Part shown: positions 33,850 to 41,810 of the stretch, piece by piece
Position numbering within the stretch: the stretch's first letter is position 1
Layout of the letters: each line of letters opens with the position of its first letter
Assembly: GCF_020809045.1 (NCBI RefSeq)
Contig: NZ_CP078079.1
Coordinates: 2,232,001-2,296,000 of the forward strand
Direction: 5' to 3'
Origin: Pseudarthrobacter sp. L1SW
Lineage (GTDB): Bacteria > Actinomycetota > Actinomycetes > Actinomycetales > Micrococcaceae
Length of the DNA stretch: 64,000 nt
Made by a program: the position numbers and the translations under genes
Notes under the pieces: generated by a model
Told to the model about the DNA's origin: nothing
What the model saw: the letters and a program-made list of their open reading frames with translations, nothing else
Databases searched by the model: none

Positions 33850-33874
33850 CAGGGCAGCCGTCGAGGCTGCCCTG
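33850..33874. terminator. hairpin between regulator and binding-protein genes
   Basis: CAGGGCAGCC/GGCTGCCCTG, a 10-bp perfect stem with a GTCGA loop and no T-tract. It may partly terminate or set an mRNA end between lacI-type and solute-binding genes. I see no copy of the CAAAACGTTTTG operator in this 156-bp gap. Confidence 0.4.
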
Positions 33875-33985
33875 GAACGAACCTGTCTTACCCCACAAAG
33901 AACGGGAACGCAGCCGTTGCAGCGGCCGCGTTCCCAGCAGGACCCCGTCACACCCCTCCACCCTGTCCAAGCAGAAAGACTGACC

Positions 33986-35278
33986 ATGAACACGAAGCTC
34001 ACCAAGGTCCTGGCGACCAGCATAGCCGCCGTCGCCCTCACCGCCACCCTCGCCGGCTGCGGCAAGGGCAGCGCCTCCTCCTCCAGCGAAGGGTCCGGCG
34101 AGATCGCGCTCTGGACCCACAACGCCGGCAACGCCGACGAACTGGCCGCAGTCCAGAAGATCGTGGACTCCTACAACGGCAGCCAGGACAAAGTGAAGAT
34201 CAAGGTCCAGGCCTTCCCCCAGGACTCCTACAACGACTCGGTGGTCTCCGCCGCCGCAGCAGGCAACCTCCCCTGCATCGTGGACATTGACGGACCGAAC
34301 GTGCCCAACTGGGCATGGGCCGGTTACCTGAAGCCCCTGGAACTGGACGCTGACCTTTCCGAGCAGCTCCCCAGCACAGTGGCTGAATGGGACGGAAAGC
34401 CCTATGCGGTGGGCTACTACGACGTGGCGCTGGCCATGATGGCACGCGGCTCCGACCTGGAGGCCGCCGGGGTACGGGTTGCCACCATGGAGCAGCCCTG
34501 GACCAAGGAGGAGTTCCAGGACGCCCTGACGAAGCTCAAGGCCCTCGGCAAGTGGGAGCACCCGCTGGACCTGGGCACTGCCGGCACCGGCGAATGGCTT
34601 CCGTACGCCTATTCCCCCTTCCTGCAGTCCTTTGGCGGCGACCTGGTCAACCGCGACGGCTTCCAGAGCGCCCAGGGCGAGCTCAACGGCGACAAGGCTG
34701 TGGCGTGGGCGGAGTGGTTCCGCGGCCTGGCCGACCAGGGTTTTATGGCCAAGAAGAGTGGCAAGGATTCCACCCAGGACTTCCTGAACAACAAGAGCGC
34801 CATCGTCTACACCGGCTCGTGGGCCGCGGACAAGGCCAAGGCCGCACTGGGCGATGACCTCGTGGTCATGCCGCCTGTTGACCTTGGTGAAGGCCCCAAG
34901 ATCGGCGGTGCCTCCTGGCAGTGGGGCGTCACCAGCGGCTGCAGCAATTCCGAGGCGGCCATGGACTACCTCTCCTACTCCCTGAAGCCGGAGAATATCG
35001 CTGCAGTGGCCAAGGCCACCGGCGCCATCCCCGCCAGCGAGGAGGCTGCGGCCCAGATCCCATCGTTCGCCGAGGGCGGCGCCAACCGGATCTTCATGGA
35101 CTTCTCCCGCGAGTACGCCGTCATGCGGCCCGAGACACCCGCCTACCCCTTCATCGCCACGGAGTACGGCAAGGCCGTCCAGGACATCCTGAACGGAGCA
35201 GACCCCAAGTCCACCCTGGACAGCGCCGTGAAGGCCATCGACGCCAACATCAAGTCCAACGGCGGCTACAAGAACTAG
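33986..35278 (+). CDS. sugar ABC transporter solute-binding lipoprotein
   Basis: A 430-residue extracellular binding protein of the CUT1 class. A lipoprotein signal, LTKVLATSIAAVALTATLAG, is followed by the lipobox Cys at residue 24 (LAGC). Domain marks include IALWTHNAGNADEL near the start and GGASWQWGVTSG toward the end. The frame is open upstream, but ATG 33986 begins the signal peptide. It would capture the oligosaccharide for the two permeases downstream. No ATPase gene is in the operon, so a shared MsiK-type ATPase elsewhere is likely, as is common in actinobacteria. Confidence 0.92.
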   Translation: MNTKLTKVLATSIAAVALTATLAGCGKGSASSSSEGSGEIALWTHNAGNADELAAVQKIVDSYNGSQDKVKIKVQAFPQDSYNDSVVSAAAAGNLPCIVDIDGPNVPNWAWAGYLKPLELDADLSEQLPSTVAEWDGKPYAVGYYDVALAMMARGSDLEAAGVRVATMEQPWTKEEFQDALTKLKALGKWEHPLDLGTAGTGEWLPYAYSPFLQSFGGDLVNRDGFQSAQGELNGDKAVAWAEWFRGLADQGFMAKKSGKDSTQDFLNNKSAIVYTGSWAADKAKAALGDDLVVMPPVDLGEGPKIGGASWQWGVTSGCSNSEAAMDYLSYSLKPENIAAVAKATGAIPASEEAAAQIPSFAEGGANRIFMDFSREYAVMRPETPAYPFIATEYGKAVQDILNGADPKSTLDSAVKAIDANIKSNGGYKN

Positions 35279-35287
35279 CCGGCGCCG

Positions 35288-35327
35288 CCGGAGGCCTGCC
35301 GCGCCCATCGGCGCGGCAGCCCTCCGG
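35288..35327. terminator. strong hairpin after binding-protein gene
   Basis: CCGGAGG-C-CTGCCGCGCC / GGCGCGGCAG-C-CCTCCGG with a CATC loop: an 18-position stem with one C-C mismatch and no T-tract. Hairpins here typically stabilise the upstream binding-protein mRNA and reduce read-through to the permeases. Confidence 0.5.
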
Positions 35328-35352
35328 CAGCCCGACCTACGAAAGACTCCCC

Positions 35353-36324
35353 ATGGCAACTGCTCCCCTTCCCACCCGCCCACGCGTCCCATCGAGCACC
35401 CAGGCCGCCCCGCCGCCGTCGAACGTTAAACCCGCTGCGCACCGCCGGCCCGGATTCCGCCGCGACCAGCTCAGCGGCTGGGGCATGATCGCCCCCGCGG
35501 CGCTGCTCCTGCTGGCCTTCATCTTCATTCCGGCCATCCTGGGCTTCGGCCTGGCCTTCACCAACGCCCGGCTCATCTCGCCGCGGCCGGTTGAATTCGT
35601 GGGGCTGGACAACTTCACCCGCCTGTTCACGGACCCCACGTTCTACCGCGCCCTGCTCAACGTCGCCTACTTCACCGTGGTCATTGTCCCGGTGCAGTCC
35701 GGCCTGGCGCTGGTAATGGCACTGTTGATCAACAAGAAGTTCCGCGGCGTGAATTTCTTCCGGACGGTGTACTTCCTTCCCGTGGTCACCTCCATGGTGG
35801 TTGTCTCACTGCTGTGGCTGTTCATGTACCGCAAGGACGGCCTGATCAACGAGATCCTCGCGGCCGTCAGCTTCGGCCTGATCGACGGGCCGGACTGGCT
35901 GGGCGATCCCAACACCGCAATGCCGGCCATCATCATCCTGTCCATCTGGCAGGCCGCCGGCTTCCACATGATCATCTGGCTGGCCGGGCTGCAGGGCATC
36001 TCGGGCGAACTCTATGAGGCGGCCCAGCTGGACGGCACCAGCCGCTGGCAGCAGTTCCGCTACGTCACCTGGCCCGGGCTCTTCCACACCCGCAGCCTGG
36101 TGCTTGTCACCATCACCATCCAGGCCCTTGGACTCTTCGACCAGATCAGCGTGATGACCCAGGGCGGACCCATGGATTCCACCACCACCATCATTTACGA
36201 AGCCGTCCAGTCCGGCTACCGGCAGCAGGAAACCTCCTACGCCTCCGCCATTTCGCTGGTGTTCTTCGTCCTCGTCCTGATCGTCTCCGCGGTGCAGCGC
36301 CACCTCACCCGGGAGAAAGACTGA
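35353..36324 (+). CDS. sugar ABC transporter permease (MalF-type)
   Basis: A 323-residue inner-membrane permease with six helices and a proline-rich cytoplasmic start. The EAA loop that contacts the ATPase reads ELYEAAQLDGTSRWQQFRYV. ATG 35353 lies in a frame that is open far upstream through the binding-protein gene. I chose it because the protein should begin about 45 residues before the first helix. Its stop is one base before the start of the second permease. Confidence 0.92.
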   Translation: MATAPLPTRPRVPSSTQAAPPPSNVKPAAHRRPGFRRDQLSGWGMIAPAALLLLAFIFIPAILGFGLAFTNARLISPRPVEFVGLDNFTRLFTDPTFYRALLNVAYFTVVIVPVQSGLALVMALLINKKFRGVNFFRTVYFLPVVTSMVVVSLLWLFMYRKDGLINEILAAVSFGLIDGPDWLGDPNTAMPAIIILSIWQAAGFHMIIWLAGLQGISGELYEAAQLDGTSRWQQFRYVTWPGLFHTRSLVLVTITIQALGLFDQISVMTQGGPMDSTTTIIYEAVQSGYRQQETSYASAISLVFFVLVLIVSAVQRHLTREKD

Positions 36325-36325
36325 C

Positions 36326-37204
36326 ATGAAAAACCAACTCCTCCTGAAGAACGCCGGCACCATGCTGGTGCGCATCCTCTTCGCGGTTGTCGCCGCGTTC
36401 CCCATCGTCTTCATGCTGGTGTCCTCACTGAAACCGGACCAGCAGATCTTCGGTGACATGTCCTCCCTGGCCGCGTTCCTGCCGGTGGGCAACATCTCGT
36501 TCGACAATTACACGGCCGTCTTTGACCGGGTCCCGGCGGCCCGCTTCCTGCTCAACTCGGTGGGCGTCTCCGCCGTCACGGTCATCCTGGGCATCTTCGT
36601 CAACAGCCTCTGCGCCTTCGCCCTGTCCCGGATGCAGGTCCGCGGCAAGAAGATCGTATTCACCGCCATCCTGGCCACGCTGATCGTGCCTTTCCAGACC
36701 CTAGCCCTGCCGCTGGTGTGGTGGGTCAACCAGCTCCCCTACTTCGAGCTGAACGGCTTCAGCCTGGAATTCTCCAAGGGCTGGCTGGACACCTACCAGG
36801 TGCAGATCATCCCGTTCATCGCCAACGCGTTCTCCATCTACCTGTTCCACCAGTACTTCGAATCCATCCCCAAGGAACTGGACGAGGCCGCCCGCATCGA
36901 CGGCGCCGGCTGGTTCAAGATCTACCGCCAGGTGGTCATGCCGCTCTCCGGACCGGCCACCGCAACCGTGGCGATCCTGACCTTCCTGCCCGCCTGGAAC
37001 TCCTACCTCTGGCCCCTCATGGTGGTCCAGTCCGAGGAACTGCGGCCGGTGATGATCGGCATCCAGTACTTCTTCCAGCTGAACGTCTCGTGGGGCGAGG
37101 TGATGGCCTACGCGTCCCTGATCACCGTCCCGGTGGTGGTGCTGTTCATCGCCTTCCAGCGTTCCTTCGTCAACAGCATCGCCTCGAGCGGGGTAAAGGG
37201 CTAG
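36326..37204 (+). CDS. sugar ABC transporter permease (MalG-type)
   Basis: A 292-residue permease with six helices. The EAA loop reads KELDEAARIDGAGWFKIYRQ. ATG 36326 follows the previous stop by one base, and the GH32 gene starts 2 bp after its own stop, so the operon is tightly packed. It forms the heteromeric channel with the preceding permease. Confidence 0.93.
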   Translation: MKNQLLLKNAGTMLVRILFAVVAAFPIVFMLVSSLKPDQQIFGDMSSLAAFLPVGNISFDNYTAVFDRVPAARFLLNSVGVSAVTVILGIFVNSLCAFALSRMQVRGKKIVFTAILATLIVPFQTLALPLVWWVNQLPYFELNGFSLEFSKGWLDTYQVQIIPFIANAFSIYLFHQYFESIPKELDEAARIDGAGWFKIYRQVVMPLSGPATATVAILTFLPAWNSYLWPLMVVQSEELRPVMIGIQYFFQLNVSWGEVMAYASLITVPVVVLFIAFQRSFVNSIASSGVKG

Positions 37205-37206
37205 CC

Positions 37207-38721
37207 ATGAACTTCCTGACGACGGCGCTTCCCACCATTGCCGCCACGGACCGTTACCGGCCGGAGTTCCACTACACCTCCGAACGGAACTGGCTCAACG
37301 ATCCGAACGGGCTGGTGTACCTCAACGGCACCTACCACCTCTTCTACCAGCACAACCCGTTCGGCCCGGACTGGGGCAACATGTCCTGGGGGCACGCCAC
37401 CTCGCCGGACCTGCTGCACTGGGAGGAGCAGCCGGTAGCCATCCCGTGCGACGAGCATGAGGGGATCTTCTCCGGCTCGGCAGTGTTCGACCAGCACAAC
37501 ACCAGCGGCCTCGGCACGGCAGCGCATCCCCCGCTGGTGGCCATCTACACCAGCGCCTACAGCGAGGCCGCCCCGTTGGCGGGCCGGCAGGCCCAGTCGC
37601 TCGCGTACAGCCTGGACGAGGGCAGGACCTGGACTAAGTACCACGGCAATCCGGTGCTGGACCGCGCGTCCGCGGACTTCCGGGATCCCAAGGTCTTTTG
37701 GTACGACGGCGGTGCCGGCAGCTACTGGGTGATGGTCGCCGTCGAGGCGGTGCGGCGCCAGGTGGTGCTGTACAAGTCGGCCGACCTGAAGAGCTGGGAA
37801 CACCTGAGCACTTTCGGGCCTGCCAACGCCACCGGCGGCGTATGGGAGTGCCCGGACCTGTTCGAGCTGCCCGTGGACGGGAATCCGGCGGACAGCCGGT
37901 GGGTCCTGATCGTGAACATCAACCCGGGCGGCATCGCCGGCGGCTCGGCGGGGCAGTACTTCCTTGGAGAGTTCGACGGCGTGGCGTTCCGTTCCGAATC
38001 CACCGTCACCGAGGGCCTCCAGATCGATGCCTCGCGCATGCGCGAGTACGGCTGGCTCGACTGGGGCCGGGACTACTACGCCGCTGTCTCGTTCAGCAAC
38101 ATGCCGGACGGCCGCCGGGTCATGATCGGCTGGATGAACAACTGGGACTACGCCCGCGAGACGCCCACCGGCGGCTGGCGTAGCGCCATGTCCCTGCCCC
38201 GGGAGGTGTCACTGGCCCGGGTGGACGGGAAAGTGGTGCTTCGGCAGGAGGCAGTTGATCCGTTTGATGGGTTGGATTGCCAGGGCTTCCGGCTTGGCCC
38301 GCAGCCCTTGGCCTCCGGCGTCCTGGACGTCCCGGCCGCCGCATCCGTGGCGCGGATCGATGTTGAGTTGGAGCCGGGTGCGGCCCCGAGTGTGGGTCTG
38401 GTGCTTCGGGCGGGGGACGGTGAACGGACGGTCATCCGCTACGACGCTGCGGACGGGATGCTGCGGCTGGACCGGCGCGAATCGGGGCACGTGGATTTCC
38501 ACGAAACCTTCCCATCCGTCGAAGCCGTGGCCGTGCCTTTGTGGGGAGGCCGGCTCCGCCTGCGGGTCTACCTGGACCGCTGCTCGGTTGAGGTCTTCGC
38601 CCAGGACGGGCTCGCCACACTCACTGACCTGGTATTCCCCGCTGAGGCGGGCACGGCTCTGTCTGTCTTCGCGGAAGGTGAGGGCGCGCGCCTCGTGGCG
38701 CTGGACGTCGTCGAGCGCTGA
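37207..38721 (+). CDS. glycoside hydrolase family 32 beta-fructosidase
   Basis: A 504-residue enzyme that cleaves beta-fructosyl bonds in sucrose, inulin- or levan-type oligosaccharides. The three catalytic motifs are intact: nucleophile Asp in WLNDPNG (about residue 34), the RDP motif in DFRDPKVFW (about 158), and the acid/base Glu in WECPDLFEL (about 217). A C-terminal beta-sandwich follows. There is no signal peptide, so it works in the cytoplasm on imported sugar, consistent with the transporter encoded just upstream. Free sucrose versus sucrose-6-phosphate cannot be told apart here, but an ABC route argues for the unphosphorylated sugar. Confidence 0.93.
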   Translation: MNFLTTALPTIAATDRYRPEFHYTSERNWLNDPNGLVYLNGTYHLFYQHNPFGPDWGNMSWGHATSPDLLHWEEQPVAIPCDEHEGIFSGSAVFDQHNTSGLGTAAHPPLVAIYTSAYSEAAPLAGRQAQSLAYSLDEGRTWTKYHGNPVLDRASADFRDPKVFWYDGGAGSYWVMVAVEAVRRQVVLYKSADLKSWEHLSTFGPANATGGVWECPDLFELPVDGNPADSRWVLIVNINPGGIAGGSAGQYFLGEFDGVAFRSESTVTEGLQIDASRMREYGWLDWGRDYYAAVSFSNMPDGRRVMIGWMNNWDYARETPTGGWRSAMSLPREVSLARVDGKVVLRQEAVDPFDGLDCQGFRLGPQPLASGVLDVPAAASVARIDVELEPGAAPSVGLVLRAGDGERTVIRYDAADGMLRLDRRESGHVDFHETFPSVEAVAVPLWGGRLRLRVYLDRCSVEVFAQDGLATLTDLVFPAEAGTALSVFAEGEGARLVALDVVER

Positions 38722-38854
38722 TTTTGCAGGACGCCGGGGCTTCGTTCATGCACATGTAACGTCCCCTCCATCTGTTCGCTGTGGCAGGTTTCCCCTCGGT
38801 CCCAAGACTTGGTGTGCCCTTTTACCGGGCACACCCCAACTTGGAGAATGACAG

Positions 38855-39934
38855 ATGAACTATGCAAAGCTGCTGGCCGCGGCGGCCATGTGCACAGGAC
38901 TGGCGCTGGGAACATCCCTTCCGGCGCAGGCCGCGGACACCAATCCGAAAGGCGCCGACAACCACTTTGACCTCCAGGCGCATCGCGGCGGACTGGGACT
39001 GACAGTCGAGTCCACCCTTCCCGCGTTCGCCAAAGCGCTCGAAACCGGCGTCACCACCCTTGAACTGGATCTCCAGATCACCAAGGACGGCCGCGAAGTT
39101 GTCACCCATGACCGCAAGATCAGCGATAAGAAGTGTGCCGACACCGCCCCCGTCACGCCCGGGGATCCCCAGTTCCCCTACGTGGGCAAGTACATCAAGG
39201 ACCTCACCTTCGACCAGGTCCGGAGCCTTGACTGTGGCAGCCTGACCCTTTCCCAGTTCCCGGGCCAGCAGTCCGCTCCCGGTGAAAAGATGCCGACCCT
39301 CGCCGAAGTTTTCGCCCTGGTGGATTCCTACCGGGCCAGCCAGGTGAAGTTCAACATCGAGACGAAGGTTGAGGCCGGCGCACCGGAGCAGACCGCTCCC
39401 CGGGAGCAGTTCGTGGCCGTGGCACTGAAGGAAATCAAGGCCGCCAACATGCAGCCCCGCGTGTCCATCCAAAGCTTCGACTGGGGTGCCCTCCGGCTGG
39501 TGCAGGATCTGGACCCCCAGATCCGCACCGTTGCACTGACCAACAAGGACTTCCTGCAGGCCGGCAAGCCCGGCAGCTCGCCGTGGCTGGGCGGCATTGA
39601 CGCTGACGACTTCGGCGGAGACCTGGTGGCAGCTGCCTCCCATCTGGGCTTCGACGCCATTTCCCCGGTACACGGAACTCCCCAAAACGGAACCGTGGTG
39701 GACCCCGGATACACCCCTTACGTCACCGCAGACATGGTCAACCGCGCCCACGAGGCCGGGATGCAGGTCATTCCGTGGACCGTGGACGACAAGCCCACCA
39801 TGCGCGCGCTCATCGACACCGGCGTGGACGGGATCATCACCGACTACCCGGACCGCCTTCGCGACGTCATGGCCGAATACTCCATGAAGCTCCCGCAGCA
39901 GTTCTCGCTGGAGCCGGGGGCTGCCCGGCTGTAA
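38855..39934 (+). CDS. secreted glycerophosphodiester phosphodiesterase
   Basis: A 359-residue GDPD-family enzyme that hydrolyses deacylated phospholipids to glycerol 3-phosphate and an alcohol. A signal peptide (LLAAAAMCTGLALGTSLPAQ, cut after AQA) leads to the conserved start QAHRGG with the catalytic His. Further family marks are TTLELDLQITKDG, the second His in VVTHDRK, and the late IPWTVDD. GGAGAATGACAG before ATG 38855 gives an acceptable ribosome site. It stands alone and ends in a strong terminator. It probably scavenges phosphate or glycerol outside the membrane. Confidence 0.9.
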   Translation: MNYAKLLAAAAMCTGLALGTSLPAQAADTNPKGADNHFDLQAHRGGLGLTVESTLPAFAKALETGVTTLELDLQITKDGREVVTHDRKISDKKCADTAPVTPGDPQFPYVGKYIKDLTFDQVRSLDCGSLTLSQFPGQQSAPGEKMPTLAEVFALVDSYRASQVKFNIETKVEAGAPEQTAPREQFVAVALKEIKAANMQPRVSIQSFDWGALRLVQDLDPQIRTVALTNKDFLQAGKPGSSPWLGGIDADDFGGDLVAAASHLGFDAISPVHGTPQNGTVVDPGYTPYVTADMVNRAHEAGMQVIPWTVDDKPTMRALIDTGVDGIITDYPDRLRDVMAEYSMKLPQQFSLEPGAARL

Positions 39935-39952
39935 CGCCGAAGCCAGCACCAC

Positions 39953-39991
39953 GCGGGCCCTGCACGGTTTACGTGCAGGGCCCGCTTTTTT
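39953..39991 (+). terminator. intrinsic terminator
   Basis: GCGGGCCCTGCAC/GTGCAGGGCCCGC: a 13-bp perfect stem with a 7-nt loop followed by six T, 19 bp after the glycerophosphodiesterase stop. Confidence 0.92.
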
Positions 39992-40000
39992 GCCTCCATT

Positions 40001-40014
40001 GGGACTTTGGGCTC
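40001..40014 (+). promoter_or_regulatory. DosR-like box ahead of SRPBCC-like gene
   Basis: TT-GGGAC-TTTG-GGCTC followed by TGG. The left arm and the TT flank match the DosR consensus, and the right arm is degenerate. It lies 113 bp before the ATG at 40128, just after the terminator. A weaker copy (GGCAC-TTTT-GGTTC) is at about 40073. Confidence 0.4.
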
Positions 40015-40127
40015 TGGGTGCCGGGCCGGGACCGGCCGTAGTGTCAGGGCATCCGGTCCATGCGCCGAGAGTGGCACTTTTGGTTCCGCTTACTTGCCGG
40101 ACACCTCTGAGCTTGGGAGGCAGGAAT

Positions 40128-40850
40128 ATGCTTTTGCTCCGAACCGAGGGCGGAAACCGCGGAGCGGCCCGCATTCCAGGGCAATGGTTACTGGGGATCG
40201 TTGGTGCTGGCACGGTTGTCGGTGCCCTTACACACGGCGTGATGCCCCGCCTCTTAGGAAAATGGGGTGCCACCGGGTCAGAGTCGGGCATGTTGCTGCC
40301 AGGCGATAACCTGATCCCCGAGCCCGACTCCGTCCAGACAATGGCCGTCACCATCTCCGCGCCGCCCGCGCAGGTCTGGCCGTGGCTCGTGCAGATGGGG
40401 GTTGACCGGGCCGGGCTGTACTCCTACACGTGGGTTGAGAACGGGTTGCTCCGTCTGGGAGTAACCAACGCGGACCGGATCCACCCGGAGTGGCAGGACC
40501 TCAAGGTAGGCGACACGATCGCCTTCACTCCCCCAGGTTATCCGGGAGGGCGCAGGGGACCCCGCGTGGCCGAATTGGAGAGCTGCCGGCACCTCGTTCT
40601 CGACTCAAGCCCGGGCGCGCCGGCAGGCACGGTAACCGGAACGTGGCAGTTCATCCTCCACGATACGGGCGACGGCGGGACGCGGCTTTTGCTGCGGACT
40701 CGCACCGGTCCGGGGCGGACTGCAGTGCTGCGCTTCATGGACTTCCTGCTGCAGCCAGGTTACTTGTTCATGGATCGCGCGATGCTGCTGGGCATCAAGC
40801 AGCGGGCTGAGCGGGAGGTGCAGAAGGCACGGGTGGCAACTCTCGCGTGA
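40128..40850 (+). CDS. SRPBCC-fold protein with N-terminal membrane helix
   Basis: A 240-residue protein. An N-terminal hydrophobic segment (WLLGIVGAGTVVGALTHGVM) is followed by a START/SRPBCC-like domain that opens with MAVTISAPPAQVWPWLVQMG and ends near residue 215. These domains bind hydrophobic ligands, but the ligand here is unknown. GGGAGG at 40115-40120 supports ATG 40128. It may belong to the stress set, since a DosR-like box precedes it. Confidence 0.75.
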   Translation: MLLLRTEGGNRGAARIPGQWLLGIVGAGTVVGALTHGVMPRLLGKWGATGSESGMLLPGDNLIPEPDSVQTMAVTISAPPAQVWPWLVQMGVDRAGLYSYTWVENGLLRLGVTNADRIHPEWQDLKVGDTIAFTPPGYPGGRRGPRVAELESCRHLVLDSSPGAPAGTVTGTWQFILHDTGDGGTRLLLRTRTGPGRTAVLRFMDFLLQPGYLFMDRAMLLGIKQRAEREVQKARVATLA

Positions 40851-40937
40851 CCCCGTTGCCGGACGGTCCGGCAACGGAAGCCGCGCCTGCTCGGCGGCGT
40901 CCCGAAGCGTCCCGAAGAGCCATTCAGCCCGCGCCGC

Positions 40938-41810
40938 CTACCGCCGCTCCGCCCCGCGGGGCGAAGTCGAACGCGCTAGCGCGAGAGCCCATCCACCGGT
41001 GACTCCAATGGCAAGGAGCACGGTGATGAAACCGATCGCCGGTGCGCTCGGCCACGACAGGACGTCGCCATACCGCAGCAGGGCAAGCGCCTGCAGAATG
41101 ACGAAGGCCACGGAGGTCAGGGCCACAGGGCGGACGGTGCGGAGGTCGCGGCTGGACTGGCCCTGAGCGGCCGACCAGCCAAGACCGACCAGCCACGCTC
41201 CGACCGCCCTCGCTGTGAGCTCGGACAGTGGCCACGGCCACAACGTGGCGGCAGGAATGGGTACGGCCAGGAGCGCAACGCCATAGAGCAGCAGTACCGC
41301 AGCGATTCCCACCATGAGCAGCCGGAGCGCAGCGGGCAGCACTGGCCGTGCCACCGTCCCGGACTTCGGGGCAGGACGCCGGGACCGGACCTGCATCCAG
41401 CCAATGACGAGCATCGCCACGGGCACGGCAGCGTAGATTGCCAGCCACGCCCAGGTGGCTCCTTGGGCGAGGGGGCCAGCGGCCGGCGACAGGTGGAAGC
41501 GGTCGAGATGAAGCAGGGTGACTCCGAGAGTCAGCGTGGTGAAGACGAACACGGGCCAGACTGCCAGCCTCGCTGCATCCCAACCCGCTGAACGGGCGCC
41601 CGCCACTTCCAGGCCGGCGGCCGACCAGTAGGCCGCCCCGAGGAAGACCGCGGTCATGGGCGGATTGACTGTCCACGCGAACCATTCCGCAGTCCGGAGC
41701 GGAAACACGAACAGTACGAGGCCCGCGAGGAACACGAGGAATGCAGCGGCATAGAGCAGCCATCGCATGGGACGAATCAACGGCGCGGTTTCAGTTGACG
41801 CGGTCTTCAC
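40938..41810 (-). CDS. polytopic membrane protein
   Basis: A 290-residue hydrophobic protein with about eight predicted helices (for example WLLYAAAFLVFLAGLVLFVF, VWPVFVFTTLTLGVTLLHL, LLMVGIAAVLLLYGVALL) and few charged residues between them. No family is recognised. The GTG start at 41810 lies inside the end of the receiver/TrxR-like gene (20-bp overlap), so it is likely in that operon. ATG 41768 is an alternative start. Confidence 0.65.
   Translation of the reverse strand: MKTASTETAPLIRPMRWLLYAAAFLVFLAGLVLFVFPLRTAEWFAWTVNPPMTAVFLGAAYWSAAGLEVAGARSAGWDAARLAVWPVFVFTTLTLGVTLLHLDRFHLSPAAGPLAQGATWAWLAIYAAVPVAMLVIGWMQVRSRRPAPKSGTVARPVLPAALRLLMVGIAAVLLLYGVALLAVPIPAATLWPWPLSELTARAVGAWLVGLGWSAAQGQSSRDLRTVRPVALTSVAFVILQALALLRYGDVLSWPSAPAIGFITVLLAIGVTGGWALALARSTSPRGAERR

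Noticed and set aside
38795..38825. Possible DosR-like box ahead of the glycerophosphodiesterase gene
   Set aside because: GGTCCCAAGACTTGG looked similar, but the arms do not line up with the 4-bp spacer of the other sites.
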